Below, piece by piece: positions 45,146 to 51,792 of a stretch of DNA of 64,000 bases; within the stretch, counting starts at the first letter, position 1; every line of letters begins with the position of its first letter. The notes under the pieces are model-generated. The model did not search any database, was not told the origin of the DNA, and saw nothing but the letters and a program-made list of their open reading frames with translations. Made by a program: the position numbers and the translations under genes. The stretch comes from Spirochaetaceae bacterium (GTDB lineage Bacteria; Spirochaetota; Spirochaetia; DSM-27196; PWMO01), in contig RECP01000068.1 in the NCBI GenBank assembly GCA_007693945.1, positions 37,149-101,148 on the forward strand. The letters run 5' to 3'.

Positions 45146-45819
45146 TCCGGGGCTCCTGGATTGATGACGCGTCGCATGCGCACCAGATAGAAGAGGTTCT
45201 CGATTTCCAGTCCGATGTTGACGTTCTGTACCTCGCACTCGACTGCGGAACCAGGTTCGATTCCGTGGGAGGGACGCCTGAGCTCTACCGGGGTGAAATT
45301 GAGGAACCCGCGAATTCCGGCTTCGATCATCTGATCGAATACCGCCGCGGCCTGGTTGTCCGGCACGGCAATGACCCCTACGGTTACCCCGAGGTTGTGC
45401 ACAACTTCCTTGAGCTGCGATATGTGGTAGATCGGCACATCAGCGTTGACGTCCAGGCGGTCCGGATCGATGTCGAAACCAGCGGCCACGTGAATGCCTT
45501 CCCGCTGGAACTCGTGATACTCGATCAGCGCGCTACCGATTCTGCCGCATCCGACCACGACTATGGTGTGATCATCCTTTCTGCCCAGCACGTCAAGGAT
45601 ATTCTCAATCAGAACGTCTATATTGTAGCCGCCGCGTTTGTTTCCCGGGATGTTGATCATCGAGAAATCCTTGCGCACCACTGCGGCAGTCACGCCGATG
45701 GCGTCTCCGAGGTTGTTGGAAAACACCTTCACAAAGCCCAATGCCCTCAGCTGCTTGAGGATACGGATATACTTGGCGAGCCGCAGGAGTATTGTTTTGT
45801 TCAGATGATATTCCGGCAT
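45142..45819 (-). CDS. rex: Redox-sensing transcriptional repressor Rex
   Basis: A 225-residue Rex. The N-terminal winged helix (residues 5-80, including AAVVRKDFSMI and GGYNIDVLIENI) is followed by a Rossmann fold with VVVGCGRIGSAL (about 87-98) that senses the NADH/NAD+ ratio, and a C-terminal swap helix. It represses fermentation and respiration genes when NADH is low. It heads a four-gene cassette in which each gene overlaps or nearly touches the next. The ATG has no Shine-Dalgarno and TATAAT lies 2 nt upstream. Confidence 0.96.
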   Translation of the reverse strand: MPEYHLNKTILLRLAKYIRILKQLRALGFVKVFSNNLGDAIGVTAAVVRKDFSMINIPGNKRGGYNIDVLIENILDVLGRKDDHTIVVVGCGRIGSALIEYHEFQREGIHVAAGFDIDPDRLDVNADVPIYHISQLKEVVHNLGVTVGVIAVPDNQAAAVFDQMIEAGIRGFLNFTPVELRRPSHGIEPGSAVECEVQNVNIGLEIENLFYLVRMRRVINPGAPE

Positions 45820-45821
45820 TA

Positions 45822-45853
45822 ATTATACTCGTTCACAATAACTGACATATTGT
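45822..45853. promoter_or_regulatory. rex promoter region with inverted repeat
   Basis: On the reverse strand TATAAT (45827-45822) lies 2 nt before the rex ATG. Just upstream an inverted repeat ACAATA-N7-TATTGT spans 45835-45853 and overlaps a TTGTGAAC half site (45838-45831). The half site matches the Rex operator half TTGTGAA, but the second half is not in the usual position, so autoregulation is possible but not established. Confidence 0.4.
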
Positions 45854-45960
45854 AACTTAAACGCCGCAATGCAGCAACAGAAAGCGCGGCGCGGAGGGCG
45901 TGCACGACCGGCAGCGAACCCCATACCCTTTGGTCCGGGCGTCCCTGCAGGCGCGACATC

Positions 45961-45990
45961 TTGACCGGCCCGCGGTGGTTGCACTACTGT
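45961..45990 (+). promoter_or_regulatory. Possible promoter of GGDEF-EAL gene
   Basis: TTGACC (45961-45966), 18-nt spacer, TACTGT (45985-45990); the leader would carry GGAGG about 12 nt before the ATG. The -10 is weak. Confidence 0.35.
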
Positions 45991-46028
45991 AAGCTACTCG
46001 GGATGCGGGACGGAGGTTTGATTCGCTG

Positions 46029-47534
46029 ATGAAGGATGACGCACGGGCTGTGCTCAACGAAGGAAGCGTGCCGCACAGCGATACCGTGGAGCGGCTGCGC
46101 CGCGCCGAGGAGCGACTCGCGCTTCTGGAGCAGGAGAACAGACGGTTGCGGGCTGGTGTCCAGGAACTGGAAACCCGCCGCGAAGAGCTGCTGAATCTGC
46201 TCAATCAGGACCCCCATACAGCCTTGCCCATACGGCGTATCTTCGATCGCGACTTCCGCAGGATCAGCGAAGAACACGCGGCGCAATCGCAACCGCTGGC
46301 GGTTGCTGCGGTGCGGCTCGACCGTGCCTATGACAGAATCAGAAACACGCGCGACCGCGGCAAGGTCTTCCTGTTTCGCACCGCCGCGCGGATCCGTGCC
46401 GTAGTCGGTGACTGTGTCTACCAGGCAGACCGGGTTGACGAATTCGTGCTTTTGCTGGGGGCGGTCAAGAACCAGAAACGGGCGCGTGCCATTGCCAGGC
46501 TGGTGGTGCGGGAGGTGTCGGCGCCGCACGAGCCTCCGGCGCAGGATGTAGCCTTCGGTTGCCATATCGGTATCTGTCTCTACAAAGACGGCGAGGAGCA
46601 GCGGGAGGAGATCCTCGGCAACGCCTACATCGCCCTCGAAGAGTGTGAAGCCAGCCGTGAGGCGGTGATTGTCTATTCCGCCGAGATAGGCAACCGCTAC
46701 CGTGAACGCCAGACAATCGAGAAGGAGCTGCGGCGTGCAATCCAGGACGGATTCTCGGAGTTCTCGACCGTGTTTCAGCCGTTTGTCGATCGCGACGGCA
46801 GAATTCTGGGTACCGAGGCGCTGATTCGCTGGAAGAACCGGGTGCTCGGCAACATACCTCCGGGACGCTTCATCCCTATTGCCGAGGAGACCGGCGACAT
46901 AGGGTTCATTGAGCAATGGATGCTCTACCATTCATGCCGCAAGCTGCGGCAATGGCGCGACCGCTACGGAACCGAGATCTACGTCTCGATCAACATATCT
47001 CCATCGCAGTTCAAGCAGTCGGACCTCGTCGAACGCATAACCGGTATTCTGGACGTACTCAAACTGCCCGGCAGCAGTCTGAAGCTCGAGCTGACCGAGG
47101 GTGCGGTGATGGAGAACCCGCAGGACGCGATTGCCAAGATGAATACCATTCGCAGTCACGGCATCCAGATTTCCATCGATGACTTCGGCATCGGGTACTC
47201 TTCGCTGAACTATCTGCGGCAACTGCCGATCAACACGCTCAAGATCGATCGCTCGTTCATCGAGGATCTCTCCTTGAACAGCAACAACCAGGAGATTGTC
47301 AAGGCAATCATATCGATGGCTCACAGCCTGAAGATCGAGGCCCTGGCCGAGGGTGTCGAGACGCGCGAACAACTGGACTTCCTGCTGAGCGAACAGTGCC
47401 ACAGCATTCAGGGTTTTCTCTTCTCGCGCCCGGTCTCCGCCGGTGAGTTTGAAGAGTTTCTGGCGGCCGGAGGCATGATCTTCTCCAGCAGTGACGGAGT
47501 CGCTGCAGCGATTGCGGGGAACAGCGCTCAGTGA
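46029..47534 (+). CDS. Cyclic-di-GMP phosphodiesterase with degenerate GGDEF and intact EAL domain
   Basis: 501 residues. An N-terminal coiled coil (residues 20-62, RRAEERLALLEQENRRLRAG) precedes a GGDEF-like domain whose signature is reduced to RVDEF (about 134-138), so cyclase activity is unlikely. The EAL domain begins about 235: TEALIRW, NISPSQF, ELTEG, IDDFGIGYSS, LKIDRSF, AEGVET and QGFLFSRP retain all the residues needed for metal binding and catalysis. It should hydrolyse c-di-GMP to pGpG, controlling motility or adhesion. No signal or membrane segment. Its stop overlaps the aroDE start. Confidence 0.93.
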   Translation: MKDDARAVLNEGSVPHSDTVERLRRAEERLALLEQENRRLRAGVQELETRREELLNLLNQDPHTALPIRRIFDRDFRRISEEHAAQSQPLAVAAVRLDRAYDRIRNTRDRGKVFLFRTAARIRAVVGDCVYQADRVDEFVLLLGAVKNQKRARAIARLVVREVSAPHEPPAQDVAFGCHIGICLYKDGEEQREEILGNAYIALEECEASREAVIVYSAEIGNRYRERQTIEKELRRAIQDGFSEFSTVFQPFVDRDGRILGTEALIRWKNRVLGNIPPGRFIPIAEETGDIGFIEQWMLYHSCRKLRQWRDRYGTEIYVSINISPSQFKQSDLVERITGILDVLKLPGSSLKLELTEGAVMENPQDAIAKMNTIRSHGIQISIDDFGIGYSSLNYLRQLPINTLKIDRSFIEDLSLNSNNQEIVKAIISMAHSLKIEALAEGVETREQLDFLLSEQCHSIQGFLFSRPVSAGEFEEFLAAGGMIFSSSDGVAAAIAGNSAQ

Positions 47535-49078
47535 TCTGCCTCAGTCTGACGGCGGGCACGCTGGCGGAGAATTTGCGCGCGGCGGCACGCTTTGCGCCGG
47601 TTATCGATATGGTCGAGCTGCGCGCCGACTTCCTGCTGCGCGAACAGCGGACTGATCTGCACCGGTTTCCTTCAGCGCTGCCAGCGGCGCGTGACGGCAA
47701 CCGCCTGCCTGCAATTCTGACGGTGCGGGCCGGCCGGGACGGCGGACAGTGGCGCGAAGGGGAGGGCGAACGGCGGCATCTGCTGTTGCACGGAGTGCGC
47801 GGCGGGGGCTATGCCTGGGTGGACCTGGAGGGCTGGCTGCGCGGCAGCGACGCCGGATTGCTCGAAGCCGCCGCCGCGGCCGGAACTACCGTCATCCGCT
47901 CGATGCACGATTTCGAGGGCGTCCCCGACGACCTCGCGAAGCACCTCGACGGTGCGGCACGCCCGCAAGAGATCCCCAAGGCAGCCGTCATGCCCGGGGG
48001 CAGCGCTGATCTGCTGCGATTTGCTCGGGCTCTGCAAGGTCTCGCGCCGCGACGGCGCGTTGTGGTAGCCATGGGGGCAGTGGGCTTTGCGACGCGCGTG
48101 CTCGCGCGTCGATTTGGTTCCATGTTCACGTTCTGTTCGCCCAACGACATCGACGCACGGGTTGCGGCCCCCGGTCATGTCGACCCCGAGACAATGGCCG
48201 GTCTTTACCGCTACCATTCCATAGACGCGGATACCGCCGTGTTTGGTGTTATCGGCAACCCCGTCATGCATTCGCAGTCGCCGGTCTACCATAACAGGCG
48301 CTTTGCGGAAGACCAGCTCAATGCAGTCTATCTGCCGTTTGCGGTTGACGACGTCGATGCGTTCTTTGAGCTCGCGGACCTGATCCCGGTGGACGGATTC
48401 TCGGTGACCATCCCGCACAAGCAGGCGGTCATGGGCCACCTTGTGCAGTCTGATGCTTCGGTGCTCGGGGCCGGCGCCTGCAACACGGTGGTGCGCCGCG
48501 GCGGCGGCGACGCAGATGGAGGCTGGATCGGCTACAACAGCGACGTGGAAGGGTTTCTGACGCCGCTTCTGGATGCGGCCTCGCAGGCCGGGTGGCCCGA
48601 TCTGCGAGGTCGGCGTGCTACCGTGATAGGTGCCGGTGGCGCCGCGCGGGCGGTCGTGTACGCGCTGCTGCGGCGCGGTGTGAACGTGCTGCTGCTCAAC
48701 CGTACACTTGATCGCGCCGAGGCTCTGGTACGCGATCTCGCCGGCACCGACAGCGGGGCTTCCGGCGCCGTGACGTGCGCGGTGCTCGAGGCATCGGCCG
48801 CCGACGTCATGCGGCGATACGCGGACGTCATTGTACAGACCACCAGTGTTGGAATGGTTCCCGATTCAGAAGCAGAACCGATTCCGTTCTACCGTTTCAG
48901 CGGCCACGAGATCGTCTACGATATCGTCTACACTCCACCGGTTACGCGGCTGCTGCGGCGAGCGGCCGATGCCGGGTGCACGACTATTGGCGGAGCCCGG
49001 ATGTTTGCAGCGCAGGCCGACGCTCAGTACCGGCTATTCAGCCGCCTGCAGCTCGCGGATCGCAGTCCACGCCAGTAG
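47531..49078 (+). CDS. aroDE: Bifunctional 3-dehydroquinate dehydratase / shikimate dehydrogenase
   Basis: A 515-residue fusion of two consecutive shikimate-pathway enzymes. Residues 1-215 form type I dehydroquinase with the Schiff-base Lys in EIPKAAVM, the His in SMHDFEG and the acidic VDLEGW. Residues about 236-515 form shikimate dehydrogenase with NPVMHSQSP (substrate), SVTIPHKQ (catalytic Lys), GYNSDVEGF (catalytic Asp), GAGGAARAVVYAL (NADP site) and QTTSVGM. The GTG start overlaps the stop of the EAL gene by 4 nt. This AroD-AroE order also occurs in plants and chlamydiae. Confidence 0.95.
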   Translation: MICLSLTAGTLAENLRAAARFAPVIDMVELRADFLLREQRTDLHRFPSALPAARDGNRLPAILTVRAGRDGGQWREGEGERRHLLLHGVRGGGYAWVDLEGWLRGSDAGLLEAAAAAGTTVIRSMHDFEGVPDDLAKHLDGAARPQEIPKAAVMPGGSADLLRFARALQGLAPRRRVVVAMGAVGFATRVLARRFGSMFTFCSPNDIDARVAAPGHVDPETMAGLYRYHSIDADTAVFGVIGNPVMHSQSPVYHNRRFAEDQLNAVYLPFAVDDVDAFFELADLIPVDGFSVTIPHKQAVMGHLVQSDASVLGAGACNTVVRRGGGDADGGWIGYNSDVEGFLTPLLDAASQAGWPDLRGRRATVIGAGGAARAVVYALLRRGVNVLLLNRTLDRAEALVRDLAGTDSGASGAVTCAVLEASAADVMRRYADVIVQTTSVGMVPDSEAEPIPFYRFSGHEIVYDIVYTPPVTRLLRRAADAGCTTIGGARMFAAQADAQYRLFSRLQLADRSPRQ

Positions 49079-50230
49079 GCCGGATCCGATCTGCAGCGCC
49101 GCTTCGTCGAGGTCAAGCCGCGGTGAATGCAGGTGATCGGGATTCCCGGCCTTCCCGGGTGCACATACTCCCAGATTATAGAAACACGCCGGTATCAGCT
49201 GCCCGTAGTATGCAAAGTCCTCGCCGCCCATGGTCAGCGGCAACTGCTGGACGTTCTTGCGCCCGATGTACTCGGCCGCGTAGGCACCGACGCGTTCACT
49301 CAAGGCCTCGTCGTTCCACAATACGGGGTAGCCCTCGACAATCCTGACGGTGCAGCTGCCGCCAAGCGCCTCGGCGGTCTTGCGGGCGGTACGACGGATC
49401 AACTCGTGGGCCGTGGCGCGCCATTTTTCGTCAACGGTGCGCAGGGTTCCGGCCATCTCCACCAGCGGCGGAATTACATTGGTAGCTCCGTCGGCTATTA
49501 CCCGTCCGACTGAGAGTACAGTCGGAATCTCGGGCGAGCTGCCGCGACTGACGATCTGCTGCAGCGCGACAACCACGTGCGAGGCTATCAGCACCGGATC
49601 AATCAGCTGGTCCGGCATGGCCGCGTGCCCGCCGACGCCATGGACCGTCAGGTAGAGATCATCGACCGAGGCCATGAAGGCGCCGGCTCTGATACCAATC
49701 GAGCCGGTTGGCAGGGTGGGGTTGATATGCTGTCCAATGGCTACCCGCGGCTGAGGGTTCGCGAGCGCTCCGTCGCGGATCATTGCCCCGGCACCGCCGG
49801 GCAGTTTCTCCTCGGCCGGCTGAAACAGGGCGCGCACCGTGCCGTTCAGCTGCTCGCTCAACTGCGACAGAATCCGGACGGCGGTCAGCAGGCAGGCCGT
49901 ATGGGCGTCGTGGCCGCAGGCGTGCATGACTCCGGCGCGTTCGGAGGCAAACGGAAGCCCGGTGGCCTCGGTTATGGGAAGCGCATCGATATCGGCGCGT
50001 AGTGCGACGGTCGGACCGGATGCTCGTCCCGGCACCTCGGCAACGATTCCGTGCCCGCCGATCGGGCTGCGAAAAGCGATTTTCCAGGTGCGCAGCTGCT
50101 GCGCGATGAAATCCGCGGTTTCGCGTTCTTCAAATGACAGCTCGGGCCTGCGGTGAATCCGGCGCCGAATGGTGACGGTGTCTTCAAAGTGGCGCTCTGC
50201 GAGTGCTTGAACGCGGCTCGGCGTCTTCAT
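49034..50230 (-). CDS. M20 family amidohydrolase (N-acyl-amino-acid/hippurate hydrolase type)
   Basis: A 398-residue cytoplasmic metalloamidase. RRIHRRPELSFEE, MHACGHDAHTA (metal ligands), FQPAEEKLPGGAGAMI (catalytic Glu), GVGGHAAMPD and TMGGEDFAYY follow the IAA-amino-acid hydrolase/hippuricase pattern. It releases the amino acid from N-acyl or N-aroyl conjugates; the exact substrate is unknown. 3' end overlaps aroDE by 45 nt (convergent). The start lies 11 nt after a TACTAT, so the leader is very short. Confidence 0.92.
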   Translation of the reverse strand: MKTPSRVQALAERHFEDTVTIRRRIHRRPELSFEERETADFIAQQLRTWKIAFRSPIGGHGIVAEVPGRASGPTVALRADIDALPITEATGLPFASERAGVMHACGHDAHTACLLTAVRILSQLSEQLNGTVRALFQPAEEKLPGGAGAMIRDGALANPQPRVAIGQHINPTLPTGSIGIRAGAFMASVDDLYLTVHGVGGHAAMPDQLIDPVLIASHVVVALQQIVSRGSSPEIPTVLSVGRVIADGATNVIPPLVEMAGTLRTVDEKWRATAHELIRRTARKTAEALGGSCTVRIVEGYPVLWNDEALSERVGAYAAEYIGRKNVQQLPLTMGGEDFAYYGQLIPACFYNLGVCAPGKAGNPDHLHSPRLDLDEAALQIGSGLLAWTAIRELQAAE

Positions 50231-50241
50231 GACGGTAAGCG

Positions 50242-50270
50242 ATAGTAGATCGAACAGGCCCGTTTATCAA
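50242..50270 (-). promoter_or_regulatory. Promoter of M20 amidohydrolase
   Basis: Reverse strand TTGATA (50270-50265), 17-nt spacer, TACTAT (50247-50242), 11 nt before the ATG. Same layout as the mnmE promoter. Confidence 0.55.
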
Positions 50271-50280
50271 TAACCCGCGG

Positions 50281-50303
50281 TGCTATACTATTGTGTTATA
50301 GCA
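50281..50303 (+). promoter_or_regulatory. Palindrome over the phoH -10 region
   Basis: TGCTATA (50281-50287) and TATAGCA (50297-50303) form a perfect 7-bp inverted repeat with a 9-nt loop. It contains the likely -10 TATACT (50284-50289) and ends at the SD AGGAGG, so it could be an operator or a 5' hairpin masking the ribosome site. Confidence 0.45.
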
Positions 50304-50314
50304 GGAGGTCCGAG

Positions 50315-51616
50315 GTGCCCGATTCAATCAAGACCTTTGTCATTGATACCAACGTTCTTATTCACCGTCCGGACGCTATCATGAGTTTCAAGGACAACGA
50401 GGTGGTGGTCCCGTTGTGGGTGCTCGAGGAGCTCGACCGGCTCAAGACCTATAGCGATGAACGCGGCCGTAACGCGCGGCACGCGATACGCTTTCTGGAC
50501 GAAGCCAGCAGGAAGGGTGACCTCAGCAGCGGCGTCAAGATAGATAACGGCTCGATCCTGCGTGTGGTGCTGACGCACCGGGAGCACGCGACCGCCGAGA
50601 TCCTGCTCGACAAAGCCGATAACAGGATCATACTGACCGCGTACCAGTTGGTCCGCGAGGGCAAGCGGGTGTTCTTTGTCTCCAAGGACATCAACGCACG
50701 CGTCAAGGCGACCGCGCTCGGGATCAAGGCCGTTGACTACGAAAAGCAGAAGGTCAACATAGAGAGTCTGTACTCCGGTCTGACCGAACAGGACATCAGT
50801 GCCGACAACTACGATGCGCTCATCGAATCGGGCCGTCTGCCGTGGAGTGACAGTCTTCCACCCAACCACTGTTTCCTGTTCCACGATCGGACCGGCGACC
50901 GCAGTGCGATTGCCCGTTTCAACCAGCAGAATAAGGAACTGCGATTTGTGGATCACAAGATGCCGTCGGTAGCCGGAATCAGACCGCTCAACGATCAGCA
51001 GCGGGTGGCGTTCGAACTGCTGCTGGACAGCGACGTCCAGTTGGTAACGCTGGTGGGCAAAGCGGGGACCGGCAAGACGCTGCTGGCAATTGCGGCCGGG
51101 CTCAAGCTGACACTCGAAGACAAAGCCTACAGCCGTCTGCTGGTGAGCCGTCCGGTTATTCCGCTCGGCAAGGACATCGGCTATCTGCCGGGCGCCAAGG
51201 GCGAGAAGCTTTCGCACTGGATGCAGCCCCTGTTTGACAACCTCGACTACATCCTCTCGGTCTACAAGCGACCCAACGTCAAGACCGCTGACCAGCTGAT
51301 CAACTCCAACGCTATCGAGCTGGAGGCGATCTCCTACATCCGGGGACGATCACTGCCGGGGCAGTACATAATCATCGATGAGGCGCAGAACCTCTCGCCG
51401 CACGAGATCAAGACGATCGTTTCGCGCGCAGGCGAGGGATCCAAGGTCGTGCTGACCGGTGATCCTTATCAGATCGACAGTCCCTACCTCGATGCAAACT
51501 CCAACGGATTGTCATACCTTGTAGAAACGTTCAAGGGCCAGGATCTCTTCGGGCACGTCACGTTGACCCACTCGGAGCGCAGTCGGCTGGCCGAGCTGGC
51601 AGCCGAGCTGCTGTGA
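50315..51616 (+). CDS. PIN domain-PhoH ATPase fusion (PhoH2/YlaK type)
   Basis: A 433-residue protein. Residues 1-140 form a PIN nuclease domain: FVIDTNVLIH with the first Asp, WVLEELDRLK with the Glu, DKADNRIILTAY and VFFVSKDINARVKA. A PhoH-type ATPase follows: GKAGTGKTLLA (about 246), LVSRPVIPLGKDIGYLPG, Walker B YIIIDEAQNLSP and LTGDPYQID. Related PhoH2 proteins act as RNA helicase-nucleases. GTG 50315 is chosen by SD AGGAGG 6 nt upstream. Confidence 0.94.
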   Translation: MPDSIKTFVIDTNVLIHRPDAIMSFKDNEVVVPLWVLEELDRLKTYSDERGRNARHAIRFLDEASRKGDLSSGVKIDNGSILRVVLTHREHATAEILLDKADNRIILTAYQLVREGKRVFFVSKDINARVKATALGIKAVDYEKQKVNIESLYSGLTEQDISADNYDALIESGRLPWSDSLPPNHCFLFHDRTGDRSAIARFNQQNKELRFVDHKMPSVAGIRPLNDQQRVAFELLLDSDVQLVTLVGKAGTGKTLLAIAAGLKLTLEDKAYSRLLVSRPVIPLGKDIGYLPGAKGEKLSHWMQPLFDNLDYILSVYKRPNVKTADQLINSNAIELEAISYIRGRSLPGQYIIIDEAQNLSPHEIKTIVSRAGEGSKVVLTGDPYQIDSPYLDANSNGLSYLVETFKGQDLFGHVTLTHSERSRLAELAAELL

Positions 51617-51733
51617 CCGGCGGCAGGGTGCGCGCCGGGGACGAAACCGGTTCCGACGACTGCCGCGGGCGCAATCTCGACCCTGCCGCGGGCAATGTGC
51701 CGGACTCCGTGACCCGTCGGCCGTGAGTCAGAG

Positions 51734-51761
51734 TAAACAATCTGGTCCAAACTGCCGATGT
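51734..51761 (+). promoter_or_regulatory. Sigma-28-like element upstream of propeller-deacetylase gene
   Basis: TAAA (51734-51737) and GCCGATGT (51754-51761) are 16 nt apart; the sigma-28 consensus is TAAA-N15-GCCGATAA. The 12-mer CAAACTGCCGAT is shared exactly with the element at 37388. Confidence 0.35.
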
Positions 51762-51792
51762 TGTGTAAGAGCGACGTTACGAGGAAGGTGCT

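Noticed and set aside
45831..45853. Full Rex operator upstream of rex
   Set aside because: Only a TTGTGAA half site fits; the second half is not in the consensus spacing, so it is listed only as an inverted repeat.
51660..51693. Direct repeat CTGCCGCGGGC (51660 and 51683) after the phoH stop, possible terminator
   Set aside because: The copies are direct, not inverted, and no T run follows, so there is no intrinsic terminator.
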